64,000 nucleotides of DNA from Longimicrobium sp. (GTDB lineage Bacteria > Gemmatimonadota > Gemmatimonadetes > Longimicrobiales > Longimicrobiaceae), in contig DASVQP010000044.1 of the NCBI GenBank assembly GCA_036389135.1, forward strand, positions 1 through 64,000, read 5' to 3'. The number at the start of each line of letters is the position of its first letter. Within the stretch, counting starts at the first letter, position 1. The notes beneath the pieces were generated by a model. It was not told the DNA's origin. It ran no database searches and saw nothing but the letters and a program-made list of their open reading frames with translations. The position numbers and the translations under genes are program-made. Shown in pieces: positions 1 to 7,773 of the stretch.

Positions 1-53
1 GCCGACGCCGTGGCCGTGCCGGGCCCCGGCGGGCCCGCACGCGATTTCGGGGG

Positions 54-81
54 AATATAGCGTCTCCCCGGCGCCAGACAA
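54..81 (-). promoter_or_regulatory. Candidate sigma-70 promoter reading out of the left end
   Basis: On the minus strand a TTGTCT box (76-81) and a TATATT box (54-59) are separated by 16 bases. The AT-rich -10 stands out in a GC-rich gap. It would serve a gene beyond the left edge of the window, so its target cannot be seen. Confidence 0.4.
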
Positions 82-90
82 GCGGCCCGC

Positions 91-261
91 TCAGCTTCCC
101 GCCGCGGGCACCGTCTCCGGCGTGGCCTCGCGGACGCGCACCTCCCCGCCGCCCCCGCTCAGCAAGCTCCAGAGCGCCACGGCGAGCAGCAGCACCGCGA
201 GCCCCCCGATCACCCACGGCCACACGCTACCTCTGTCCCGCTCCACGTCGATGTCGGCCAC
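91..261 (-). CDS. Small single-pass membrane protein, unknown function
   Basis: A 56-residue reading frame starting with GTG at 259-261, with GGAGG four bases upstream (a slightly short spacing), and ending TGA at 91-93. The product has a charged N-terminus (ADIDVERDRG), then a clear hydrophobic helix of about 20 residues (roughly 13-34, VWPWVIGGLAVLLLAVALW), a Gly stretch and a short polar tail. This is the layout of a small inner-membrane protein with most of the chain in or near the bilayer. I do not recognise a family. It is divergent from the glycosyltransferase at 391. It is easily missed because of its length and GTG start. The frame and hydrophobic pattern are seen directly; expression is inferred. 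Confidence 0.55.
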   Translation of the reverse strand: MADIDVERDRGSVWPWVIGGLAVLLLAVALWSLLSGGGGEVRVREATPETVPAAGS

Positions 262-390
262 GCTGCCTCCCTTGTTTGCGCCTTTCCGTAAGTCCCCTGG
301 GTAGCAAGCTCCGCGCCCGTCACGGCTGGCCGCGCCGCCGCGCCCCCGCTAGACTCACCGCCGCCGGCGTGTGAACCCTCTTGGAGCGTG

Positions 391-1545
391 ATGAGCACTT
401 TTCTCTTCTGGCTGTCCGTGGTGACGGCGGCGTCCTTCCTCCTGGTGGCGGCGGAGCTGCTGCGCGGGCGCGGGAAGCTGCGCTACCTCGCCGCGGTGGA
501 GCCCCTCCCCCAGGCCGAGCTCCCGCTGGTCTCGGTGGTGGTGGCCGCGCGCGACGAGGAGCGCGACGTGGAGGAGGCGATGGGCTCCATCCTGGCCCAG
601 GACCTCGCCGATATCGAGCTGGTGGTGGTGGACGACCGCTCCGCCGACCGCACGGGCGAGATCCTGGACCGCATGGCCGCCGCCGATCCGCGCCTGCGCG
701 TGGTTCACGTGCGCGAGCTCCCGGCCGGCTGGCTGGGGAAGAACCACGCCCTGGAGCTCGGCGCCGCGGAGGCGGGCGGCGAGCTGATCCTCTTCACCGA
801 CGCGGACGTCGTGATGGCGCCGGATACCGTGCGCCTGGCGGCGAGCTACATGGAACGCGAGCGCCTGGACCACCTTACGATGGCGCCGCGCATCGACATG
901 CCCGGCTTCCTGCTGCAGGCGTTCGGCGTGCTGTTTGGGATCTGCTTCCTCCTCTTCTCGCGCCCGTGGAAGGCGCGCGACCCCCGCTCCCCCAGCCACA
1001 TCGGGATCGGCGCATTCAACCTGGTGCGCGCGCCGTCGTACCGAAGCATCGGCACCCACCGCGCCATCGCCATGCGGCCGGACGACGACATGAAGCTTGG
1101 GAAGCTGATGAAGAAGAACGGCCAACGGCAGGACTTCCTGGTCGCGGTGAGCCACGTCTCGGTGGAATGGTACCGCAGCATTCCCGAGGCGGTGCGCGGG
1201 CTGCGGAAGAACGGCTTCGCGGGCCTCGACTACCGTGTCTCGATGGTGATCTTCGCCACGCTGACGCAGCTGGCTTTCATGATCTTCCCCTTCATCGCCC
1301 TCTTCCTGACCGCGGGCCCCACGCGCTGGATCTACGCATTCTCGGTCGCGATGATCCTGGGCCTGTTCGGCGGCGCCGCGCGCGAGCAGCGGGCGCCGGT
1401 CTGGGGCGGCATCGCGGTCCCCGTCGCGAGCCTCCTGTTCATCGTGATCGTCTGGAACGCCACGCTCTACGCCCTGATCCACCGCGGCATCGAGTGGCGC
1501 GGCACCCACTATCCGCTCGACGAGCTGCGCGCGAACAGGGTCTGA
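391..1545 (+). CDS. Membrane-anchored family 2 glycosyltransferase
   Basis: A 384-residue protein that should transfer sugar from a nucleotide-sugar donor at the cytoplasmic face of the membrane. An N-terminal membrane helix (about 5-22) precedes a GT-A fold: the start strand LVSVVVAARDEE (47-58), the nucleotide-binding DDRSAD (81-86) and the metal-binding TDADV (136-140). A DDDMK patch lies near residue 230 and three to four further hydrophobic helices follow in the C-terminal half. The general layout resembles the hopene- or carotenoid-associated glycosyltransferases (HpnB/CrtQ-like), but no hopanoid or carotenoid gene is nearby, so the acceptor is unknown. ATG at 391 is chosen because TTGGAG (381-386) sits just upstream; a GTG directly before it is possible. 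It appears monocistronic. Confidence 0.85.
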   Translation: MSTFLFWLSVVTAASFLLVAAELLRGRGKLRYLAAVEPLPQAELPLVSVVVAARDEERDVEEAMGSILAQDLADIELVVVDDRSADRTGEILDRMAAADPRLRVVHVRELPAGWLGKNHALELGAAEAGGELILFTDADVVMAPDTVRLAASYMERERLDHLTMAPRIDMPGFLLQAFGVLFGICFLLFSRPWKARDPRSPSHIGIGAFNLVRAPSYRSIGTHRAIAMRPDDDMKLGKLMKKNGQRQDFLVAVSHVSVEWYRSIPEAVRGLRKNGFAGLDYRVSMVIFATLTQLAFMIFPFIALFLTAGPTRWIYAFSVAMILGLFGGAAREQRAPVWGGIAVPVASLLFIVIVWNATLYALIHRGIEWRGTHYPLDELRANRV

Positions 1546-1965
1546 TCCGGCTGCGCCTACTCGGGATTTCCGCGGTTCATAAGAGGTACACGGGAAAATA
1601 ACGCTCCCCCAATCTAACCACGTTCATCTTCGTGCCAGTGTGGGAACTGGTAGAAACCTTAGAGCCACACGGTCGCACGAGACGATCTCTTTCGGTGCGC
1701 TCTCGCAGCTGCCGTCAGCTTTGCAGCACCCGTGGTGTGCATCCGGTTTTTGGCAAAGCCGTGGCTACATGCTTAATGATGGCGGGGCGTTCTGCTTAGA
1801 TTGCATACAGCGGCGACATCACTCAGGCCAACTCCGCGCGCTTGAGAAAGGATAGAAACCTCACCGCGCTTCTGATGGTGATGAGGCCGGCGAACAGAGA
1901 TTTCCTCGAGCGCAGGCGGCGTTCCCCCCCAAGGCACAGCAATTCTCGTCGAGTAGATGTGCCAC
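1546..1965. other. Gene-free convergent gap with lower GC
   Basis: About 420 bases between two convergent genes. Base composition falls clearly below that of the flanking high-GC genes, matching the island to its right. Open frames here are short and lack ribosome binding sites or recognisable protein features. Unlike most convergent gaps in this window it holds no hairpin array. No terminator or RNA gene was recognised. Confidence 0.5.
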
Positions 1966-2322
1966 CTAGAATGGTAGATCGTCCGAAAGCTCACTGAGAA
2001 GCGCATCCAGCGCCTGTTCAGCACCCATGGCATAACGGCGTGCTAACTCGTGAATACGATGCATCGTCAGGAACGGCTGGAACCCCTCTACGCTAGTGAG
2101 TTCAGTATCGTCGAACTCCTCCACTAGGACTCCATCAGCGTTGTAGATAGAAACTACCTCATCCAAACTGCCACTTTCACCGCGGCGCTGGCTGATGGTC
2201 AGCGTGTAGCCTGTGAAGTTCGCTTGAAATTCGTTTTCATGTGCAGTTGGTTCCCAGCTGACGCTCCCCTCCTCCGACTTTCGGAGGAGGTTCTTTAGGA
2301 GCTGCACTCGCTTATCCGGCAT
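1966..2322 (-). CDS. Hypothetical protein, second gene of a lower-GC pair
   Basis: A 118-residue soluble, acidic protein with no recognised family. It has no signal peptide or membrane segment. The N-terminal third is mixed and Lys/Arg-containing (MPDKRVQLLKNLLRK), the centre looks like beta strands (residues 28-65), and the C-terminus is helical and acidic, ending DDLPF. The start ATG (2320-2322) lies four bases after the stop of the upstream gene and has AGGAG eight bases ahead, inside the end of that gene, so the two are translationally linked. Base composition (roughly 50-55 percent GC) and codon choice differ from the roughly 70 percent neighbours, suggesting acquisition by transfer. A role together with the membrane partner at 2326-2961 is likely but undefined. 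Confidence 0.6.
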   Translation of the reverse strand: MPDKRVQLLKNLLRKSEEGSVSWEPTAHENEFQANFTGYTLTISQRRGESGSLDEVVSIYNADGVLVEEFDDTELTSVEGFQPFLTMHRIHELARRYAMGAEQALDALLSELSDDLPF

Positions 2323-2325
2323 GTC

Positions 2326-2961
2326 CTAGGCTCCTGTAGCGGTTCGGAGTGAGGTGAGCAACTCTTCTAGTAAGTCAATCTGCTGAGAAACAATCTTATT
2401 CAACTTCGGCACGTTAGTAGGAGCACCCCCTGTGTCCAATGCCTTCTCGACAGCTTGTTCGATCGCTGCAAAATGGCGGATCGCGCCCTGAAGCGTCTTT
2501 GTGTCCTCGTCCCCAAGGCTCGGGCTGGATGAACGGATCGATATCAACGACCGCCGAAGTATCGAGTAACGATCTAATAACAACGGCCAAGCTCCGATGC
2601 GGTGAAGTCGCTTGATTTCCTCCATCACACTCATAACCGTGGCAAGTTCCGCGATATTGCCAGAGCGCAGAAGCGCCTCCCTAGCTCCTGTCGCCGCGCG
2701 TTCTGCAGCTTGGGCGGCTGTCGTTGCGCGCCAAAGGCCATATAACGTCGCGGCGAATCCTATAATAGAAAGGAAAAGGTCCGCGACGCCCGCTAGGTTG
2801 CCCCAACGATCTGCCCAAGGTAAGAGAGCGTCCATCAAGGGCCATGCGGGTGCAGGTTGCGAAAGGGTTACCTGTGGCGGAAATGGTACTCGAGGTAGCA
2901 ATACGACACAAGCCCCCTGATTCTGCCCCGGGAGCATTGCCGACGACCCTTGAGACACCAT
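2326..2961 (-). CDS. Hypothetical membrane protein with coiled-coil-like cytoplasmic part
   Basis: A 211-residue protein of unknown family. After an atypical N-terminus there is one hydrophobic segment around residues 60-78 (ADLFLSIIGFAATLYGLW), followed by an Ala-rich helix (ATTAAQAAERAATGAREALL) and a long mostly helical C-terminal region. This suggests a membrane-anchored helical protein facing the cytoplasm. AAGGG eight bases upstream supports the ATG at 2959-2961; an internal Met at 2833-2835, just before the membrane part, is an alternative. It is the first gene of a two-gene unit with the 118-residue gene downstream. Both have lower GC than their surroundings. Small membrane-plus-cytosol pairs of this kind occur in accessory islands, but nothing here identifies a defence or toxin role. 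Confidence 0.6.
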   Translation of the reverse strand: MVSQGSSAMLPGQNQGACVVLLPRVPFPPQVTLSQPAPAWPLMDALLPWADRWGNLAGVADLFLSIIGFAATLYGLWRATTAAQAAERAATGAREALLRSGNIAELATVMSVMEEIKRLHRIGAWPLLLDRYSILRRSLISIRSSSPSLGDEDTKTLQGAIRHFAAIEQAVEKALDTGGAPTNVPKLNKIVSQQIDLLEELLTSLRTATGA

Positions 2962-3064
2962 TTCAACAGCCCTTAGCTAACATCCGCAGAGCTCTCCATC
3001 ATGCGGCCGAAGATCCGGGGCTCAACCCGCGTGTGGCGTTCCGTCCGTAGTGTCAGCCGCGTCG

Positions 3065-3093
3065 TTGACTTTCCCGCACACCTGCCCTAGCTT
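3065..3093 (+). promoter_or_regulatory. Candidate promoter of the ceramide operon
   Basis: TTGACT (3065-3070) and TAGCTT (3088-3093) are 17 bases apart and point toward the epimerase gene at 3217. The -35 is good and the -10 is weak. The leader would be about 115 nt and would contain the terminator-like hairpin at 3121-3153. Confidence 0.4.
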
Positions 3094-3120
3094 CCGGCCC
3101 TGCCGAACGACGGCCAGCGA

Positions 3121-3153
3121 GAGGATCAGGGCGTGAATGCCCGGTCCTCTTTT
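3121..3153 (+). terminator. Terminator-like hairpin in the leader of the ceramide operon
   Basis: GAGGA and GGGC pair with GCCC and TCCTC around a short loop (3121-3149) and are followed by TTTTGTT. It has the form of an intrinsic terminator but lies between a candidate promoter and the first gene of the operon, so it may act as an attenuator. No antiterminator pairing was established by eye. Confidence 0.4.
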
Positions 3154-3216
3154 GTTATACCCACGGCCGAAATCGTTGCATTTCGGCCGGCGCGCGCGCA
3201 TCTTCACCGGTCATCC

Positions 3217-4188
3217 ATGAGCCGAATCGCGCTGATCACCGGGGCCACCGGCTTCGTGGGCGGGCACCTGGCCAGCTACCTCGCGCAGCAGGGGTGGAAG
3301 GTCCGCGCACTGGTCCGCCCCACCAGCCACACGGCCGCCCTGCGCGCCCTGGGAGCCGAGCTCGCCACCGGCGACCTGGACGCCACGGACGCCATCGCGG
3401 CGGCCGCGGACGGGGCGGACACGGTCTTCCACCTGGCCGGCGCCACCACGGCCCCCTCCGAGGCGGCGTTCCGCCGCGCCAACACCGAAGGGACCCGAAA
3501 TGTGGTCACCGGGGTATTGCGGGCTGGTGCGAAGCCGCGGCGCCTGGTGTACGCAAGCTCGTATGCCGCTTGCGGACCCGCGGTGGACGGCCGCCCCCGC
3601 CGCATCGACGAAACGCCCGCGCCCATCTCGGCGTACGGCCGGAGCAAGCTGGCCGGCGAGGCCGAAGTCCGCGCGGCGGAGGGGCAGGGGGTGGAGGTGG
3701 TGGTGCTGCGAGTACCCGCCGTGTACGGTCCCGGCGACCGTGCCTCCTTTCTCCCCCTCTTCAAGCTGGTGAAGCGACGCCTGGCCCCGCTCCCCGCGGG
3801 GGCGGCCCGGCGTGCCCAGCTTGTGTACGTGGCGGACCTGGTGCGCGCCATCGCCCGCGCCGCCGACGTGGCTCCCGGGACGTACGCCGTGGCGGGGCCG
3901 CGTGCCCACCCCTTCGGGGAGCTGCTGGACGGGATCGGCGCGGCGCTGGACACGACTCCGCTGCGCATCCCAATATCTCCCGCGCTCTTCCGGGCGGCGG
4001 GGACGCTGGCGGGGCGCTGGGGCGGGGCGGGGGTGTTCAACCGCGAAAAGGCGGAGGAGGTGCTGGCGGAGGCGTGGGAGTGCGACCTCTCCGGCTCCGA
4101 AGCTCTCCTCTCGGCCGACGAAGCGATGCCGCTGGGCCGGGGTCTGGCCGAGACGGCCCGGTGGTACCGAACTCAGGGATGGCTTTGA
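3217..4188 (+). CDS. NAD(P)-dependent epimerase/reductase, ceramide reductase-like
   Basis: A 323-residue short-chain dehydrogenase of the extended (epimerase) type. The Rossmann motif TGATGFVGG is at residues 8-16, the catalytic Tyr and Lys at Y140 and K144 (ISAYGRSK), and Ser115/116 complete the triad. Many such proteins act on sugars. Here, however, the gene overlaps the serine palmitoyltransferase gene by one base (TGATG) and a ceramide synthase-like gene follows. In Caulobacter an epimerase-like enzyme, CerR, reduces the 3-keto group during ceramide synthesis, so that role is inferred from context. The ATG at 3217 begins at the usual N-terminus (MSRIALITG); an in-frame extension upstream adds 28 residues with no family character. 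A sugar-nucleotide role cannot be excluded from sequence alone. Confidence 0.8.
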   Translation: MSRIALITGATGFVGGHLASYLAQQGWKVRALVRPTSHTAALRALGAELATGDLDATDAIAAAADGADTVFHLAGATTAPSEAAFRRANTEGTRNVVTGVLRAGAKPRRLVYASSYAACGPAVDGRPRRIDETPAPISAYGRSKLAGEAEVRAAEGQGVEVVVLRVPAVYGPGDRASFLPLFKLVKRRLAPLPAGAARRAQLVYVADLVRAIARAADVAPGTYAVAGPRAHPFGELLDGIGAALDTTPLRIPISPALFRAAGTLAGRWGGAGVFNREKAEEVLAEAWECDLSGSEALLSADEAMPLGRGLAETARWYRTQGWL

Positions 4189-5402
4189 TGGCTACTGTGG
4201 CGACGACCTCGCGGCGCATGGCGGACCTCTTCGACAAGTGCAGCCGCTACACCGCGGCGCGCGAGATGATGGGGCGCGGCCTCTATCCGTACTTCCAGGC
4301 CATCGAGGCCTCGGAGGATACGGAGGTGGTGATCCGCGGCGAGCGCAAGGTCATGGTGGGCTCCAACAACTACCTGGGGCTCACGCACGAGCCGTACGTG
4401 CTGGAGCGCGCGCGCGAGGCGCTGTACCGCTACGGCACCGGCTGCACGGGGAGCCGCTTCCTGAACGGCACCCTGGATCTGCACGTGGAGCTGGAGCACC
4501 GCCTGGCGGCCCTGATGGGCGCCGAGGCGGCGATCGTCTTCAGCACCGGCTACCAGACCAACCTGGGCGTCATCTCGGCGCTGGTGACGCGCGGCAGCGT
4601 GGTGGTGCAGGACCGGCTCAACCACGCCTCGCTGGTGGATGGCGCGCAACTGGCCGCCGGCGACCTGGTGCGCTACCCGCACGGCGACATCAAGGGGCTG
4701 CGCCGCGCGCTGGAGCGCAACGCGGGCGCCAACGGCGCGCTGGTGGTGACGGACGGCGTCTTCTCCATGGAGGGGAACATCGTCAACCTCCCCGCCGTGG
4801 CGGACGTGGTGGAGGAGTTCGGGGCGCGGCTGATGGTGGACGACGCGCACTCCGTGGGCGTGCTGGGGCCCAACGGCGGCGGCACGGCCGAGCACTTCGG
4901 AATGCAGGAGCGGGTGGACCTCACCATGGTCACCTTTTCCAAGTCGTTCGCATCCATCGGCGGGGCGGTGGCGGGGCCGGAGAACGTCATCCATTACCTG
5001 CGCCACCACGCGCGCCCGCTCATCTTCAGCGCCAGCATGCCGCCCTCCGCGGTGGCCACGGTGCTGGCCTGCCTGGACGTGATGGCGCGCGAGCCGGAGC
5101 GCCGCGCCCGCCTCTGGGAGAACGCCGACTACCTGCGCGGCGGCCTGCAGTCGCTGGGCTTCGACACCGCGACCTCGGAGACGCCGATCATCCCCGTGGC
5201 TTCGGGGAACATCGAGCAGACCTTCGTCTTCTGGCGCGCGCTGTTCGATGCGGGGGTCTTCACCAACCCGGTGCTCCCGCCCGCCGTGCCCGAGCACTCG
5301 TGCCGGCTGCGCACCTCGGTGATGGCGACGCACACCACCGACCAGCTGGACTTCGTGCTGGACGCCTTCGGCCGCGTGGGGCGCCAGCTAGGGCTCCGCT
5401 AA
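4188..5402 (+). CDS. spt: Serine palmitoyltransferase (PLP-dependent alpha-oxoamine synthase)
   Basis: A 404-residue cytosolic enzyme of the alpha-oxoamine synthase family. It would condense serine with a fatty acyl thioester to 3-ketosphinganine, the first step of sphingolipid synthesis. The PLP lysine is K252 in TFSKSFAS. The VDDAHSVGVLG segment (about 218-228) carries the Asp and His that hold the cofactor, and the GTGCTGSRFLNG loop (about 83-94) is typical of the family. Related enzymes (KBL, BioF, HemA) share this fold; the sphingolipid assignment rests on the flanking reductase and acyltransferase genes. ATG at 4188 is chosen because AGGG lies nine bases upstream; another in-frame ATG at 4179 directly abuts that motif. 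One-base overlap upstream and a 15-base gap downstream indicate an operon. Confidence 0.88.
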   Translation: MATVATTSRRMADLFDKCSRYTAAREMMGRGLYPYFQAIEASEDTEVVIRGERKVMVGSNNYLGLTHEPYVLERAREALYRYGTGCTGSRFLNGTLDLHVELEHRLAALMGAEAAIVFSTGYQTNLGVISALVTRGSVVVQDRLNHASLVDGAQLAAGDLVRYPHGDIKGLRRALERNAGANGALVVTDGVFSMEGNIVNLPAVADVVEEFGARLMVDDAHSVGVLGPNGGGTAEHFGMQERVDLTMVTFSKSFASIGGAVAGPENVIHYLRHHARPLIFSASMPPSAVATVLACLDVMAREPERRARLWENADYLRGGLQSLGFDTATSETPIIPVASGNIEQTFVFWRALFDAGVFTNPVLPPAVPEHSCRLRTSVMATHTTDQLDFVLDAFGRVGRQLGLR

Positions 5403-5417
5403 AAACCTTCGATCGTC

Positions 5418-6575
5418 ATGACGGCCGCCGTCTCCGCCGCTTCGTCCACCGCCCTGCGGGTCCGTGAGGTCCCGCGGGGCGAGTCGCTTCGCCCCTTCAT
5501 CGACTTCGCCTGGACGGCCAACGCAGGCGACGCCCACTGGGTGCCGCCGCTTCGTGTTGCTTTGGAGCCGGCGCTGGACCGCGCAAAGCATCCCTTCCAC
5601 CAGCACGCGGACGTCGCCTACTTCGTCGCCGAGCGCGGCGCGGAGACGGTCGGGCGCATCGCGGCCATCGTCAACCACCGCCACAACGAGTTCCACGAGG
5701 ACCGCGTAGGCTTCTTCGGGCTCTTCGAGTCGGTGGACGATCCCCGTGTGGCCCGCGCGCTCGCCGACGCGGCCGCGGGGTGGCTCAAGGCGCGCGGGAT
5801 GGAGACGATGCGCGGCCCCGTGAACCTCTCCACCAACGAGGAGATCTCCTCGCCCGGCGTGCTGGTGGACGGCTTCGATACGCCGCCCACGGTCGCGATG
5901 TCGCACAACCCGCCCTATTACGGCGCGCTGCTGGAGGGGGCGGGGCTGGAGAAGGCCAAGGACCTGCTCGCCTACTGGATCGGCAGCCCCATCCCGCCGG
6001 AGCGGCTGGTGCGCGGGGTGGAGCGGATGACGCGGCGCGAAGGGGTCACCCTGCGCTCGATGGACATGCGCCGCCTTCCGGAAGAGGTGGCGATCATCGA
6101 GGAGATCTACAACTCCGCCTGGGCGCGCAACTGGGGGTTCGTGCCGATGACGCCGGAGGAGTTCGCGTACATGGCCAAGGACCTGAAGTCCGTCGTGGAC
6201 CCGGCGCTCTGCATCGTCGCGGAGAAGGAGGGGGTTCCGGTGGGCTTCGCCATCTCCCTGCCCAACCTGAACGAGGCGATCCGGCACGTCCCCGACGGCA
6301 AGCTCTTCCCCTTCGGCTTCCTCAAGTTCCTCTGGCACAAGCGGAAGATCGGTTCCGCGCGCATCATGACGCTGGGCCTGCGCCCCGAATACCAGAAGTC
6401 GTCCGGCATAGGCGCCGCGATGTACCTGCGCACCTTTCAGGCGGCCGGCGAGCGCGGGTACAACAAGGGCGAGGCGTCATGGATTCTGGAGGACAACTTC
6501 CTGATGCGCCAGGCGCTGGAGAAAGTGGGATTCGAGCTGTACAAGACGTACCGGGTGTACGAGCGGGGGTTGTAG
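5418..6575 (+). CDS. GNAT-fold acyltransferase, bacterial ceramide synthase-like
   Basis: A 385-residue protein of the long GNAT-like family that includes bacterial ceramide synthase (bCerS) of Caulobacter. It would attach a fatty acyl chain to the amino group of the sphingoid base. Family features are visible: WVPPL near residue 40, a GRIAAIVNHRH strand (about 77-87), RGPVNLSTNEE (about 134-144), LVDGFDTPP (about 150-158), NPPYY, and a C-terminal GNAT half with LGLRPEYQ.S.GIG. There is no membrane segment. It begins 15 bases after the serine palmitoyltransferase gene and ends the operon. The family also has many members labelled only as N-acetyltransferases, so the lipid role is inferred from sequence resemblance plus gene order. 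Confidence 0.75.
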   Translation: MTAAVSAASSTALRVREVPRGESLRPFIDFAWTANAGDAHWVPPLRVALEPALDRAKHPFHQHADVAYFVAERGAETVGRIAAIVNHRHNEFHEDRVGFFGLFESVDDPRVARALADAAAGWLKARGMETMRGPVNLSTNEEISSPGVLVDGFDTPPTVAMSHNPPYYGALLEGAGLEKAKDLLAYWIGSPIPPERLVRGVERMTRREGVTLRSMDMRRLPEEVAIIEEIYNSAWARNWGFVPMTPEEFAYMAKDLKSVVDPALCIVAEKEGVPVGFAISLPNLNEAIRHVPDGKLFPFGFLKFLWHKRKIGSARIMTLGLRPEYQKSSGIGAAMYLRTFQAAGERGYNKGEASWILEDNFLMRQALEKVGFELYKTYRVYERGL

Positions 6576-6607
6576 GGCGGGCCGGATGGTGGGGGCTGGT
6601 CCCGGGT

Positions 6608-6909
6608 CACCGGGGGATGAATCCCCCGGCTGGAACCACGGGAAGGCGGCTGAAGCCGGCTCCAGAAACGCGAGATTGGACCCGGAGTCCGCGGAGGCGG
6701 ACTTCGTGTTTTTCCAGCGGCGAAATCATTCGCTCCTGGAAGCGGGCCTCGGCGCAACCTCACGGCACGGACAGCCACGCGGGGCTGCCCCTACGGGATT
6801 TTCGCGCGGCCGCTCCTGACCGCGCCGAAATCCCGCCGCCCGCGCAGAGCTCGCCCCCGAGTCCGCGAAGGCGGACTTTGTGCTGTTGTTGCAGCGAGTT
6901 CACTCGCCG
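6608..6909 (+). repeat. Hairpin array, one full and one partial copy
   Basis: Fills most of a convergent gap. The full copy (6608-6740) contains, in order, a CCGGGGGA-TGAA hairpin (6610-6629), the linker GGCTGGAACCACGGGAAG, a GGCGGC-TGAA-GCCGGC hairpin (6645-6660), a linker ending TTGGACCCG, and an AGTCCGC hairpin (6686-6703). A different module (CACGGACAGCC...) follows near 6757. A partial copy (6858-6909) carries the AGTCCGC hairpin, the linker TTGTGCTGTTGTTGCA and a GCGAGTTCACTCGC hairpin. The same modules recur elsewhere in the window. No coding capacity was seen. Confidence 0.85.
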
Positions 6910-6979
6910 GCCCCCCAGTGCCCAGCCAGAGGCACGGAAACCTCGCGGTTCTCCGTGCCTCTGCGCCGCTGTGCCGGTG

Positions 6980-7390
6980 TCAGGCCGAGCGCTGGGCGCG
7001 GTAGCCGGTGCGCAGCTCGGAGACCCAGCGCGGGCGCTCGCGGCCGCTGGCGTCGTAGCCGCGGGCCAGCGACTCCAGCACCTGGTCCGTGGTCTGGAGA
7101 CGCGCGCCGGGGTGCAGGTCCTGCGTGAGGAGGGCAAGCGCGTGGCCCACCTCCTCCTCTCCCACGGAGCCCGGGTGCGTGCCGCCGTACTGCAGGTACC
7201 ACTTGCGCAGCCTCCGCAGGGTGGGCGAGTACGGCGCCGTTCCCAGGAGGAACTTCTTGAGCCCCGTGGGGCTCATCCCGATCTCCCGCGCCACGCGCCG
7301 CAGCGACGTCCCCTCCACCCGCGCGGATGCCGTGTCGCGGAGGTGCTGGATGTTGGCTTCGTGCGGGTCCCGCGTCCTCTGGAAATCCAT
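6980..7390 (-). CDS. Small HTH-like protein, probable DNA-binding regulator
   Basis: A 136-residue soluble protein. Residues about 25-50 (SLRRVAREIGMSPTGLKKFL) read as a helix-turn-helix: a first helix, the Gly turn IGMSP, and a recognition helix, followed by a basic segment SPTLRRLRKWY. The rest is helical with no known domain. The ATG at 7388-7390 is chosen over one 15 bases upstream because GGAGG lies eight bases ahead of it and overlaps the earlier ATG. A well-formed promoter (7447-7475) precedes the gene. It stands alone, converging on the ceramide operon and upstream of the modABC genes on the same strand, but nothing ties it to either. Target genes are unknown. Confidence 0.7.
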   Translation of the reverse strand: MDFQRTRDPHEANIQHLRDTASARVEGTSLRRVAREIGMSPTGLKKFLLGTAPYSPTLRRLRKWYLQYGGTHPGSVGEEEVGHALALLTQDLHPGARLQTTDQVLESLARGYDASGRERPRWVSELRTGYRAQRSA

Positions 7391-7446
7391 CTCAGCTCCC
7401 TCCATGCTGCGGTCCAGGTGCTCACTCGGCGTGTCCTGCTGAATGA

Positions 7447-7475
7447 TGTATAATACCGAAGAAAATCCGAATCAA
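7447..7475 (-). promoter_or_regulatory. Sigma-70 promoter of the HTH-like gene
   Basis: Minus strand TTGATT (7470-7475) and TATACA (7447-7452) with a 17-base spacer, inside a locally AT-rich stretch. Transcription would start near 7440, about 50 bases before the ATG at 7390. The rest of the 7391-7773 gap holds only this promoter and the hairpin at 7708-7740. Confidence 0.65.
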
Positions 7476-7707
7476 GGGTCCTGACGCACCTCGTAAAAGT
7501 GCACGGGGCGCGCACTTGCGACACTTTGCCCCTGCCGTGGACGCGCTAAGTGGGCCTCCCGCAGCGGCTTCGGCGGGCGGCCACTTTGTCGGGAGGGTGG
7601 CTGAATATGTGCGGCGTGGACAGCCCAGAATCAGCACGTCCCCTGTCCACGCTGTCCCCTTCCAATCGCCAGAACCCGAAGAGCCCGGGGCGCGGATCCA
7701 TGCGCAC

Positions 7708-7740
7708 GCCCCTCCCCCAGGTGGTTTTTGGGGGAGGGGC
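7708..7740. repeat. GC-rich hairpin of the GCCCCTCCCC family
   Basis: GCCCCTCCCCC (7708-7718) pairs with GGGGGAGGGGC (7730-7740). It lies 34 bases after the modC stop codon and may help end its transcript, although no T tract follows on that strand. Similar hairpins occur at 36223, 41883, 55782 and 57342. Confidence 0.6.
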
Positions 7741-7773
7741 CGCGAGGTGACGAGCGGGGGAGGGGGCCCGGTC

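Noticed and set aside
1640-1855. Possible 71-residue gene in the gap after the glycosyltransferase
   Set aside because: No ribosome binding site, no family features and no partner; it looks like a chance frame in lower-GC DNA.
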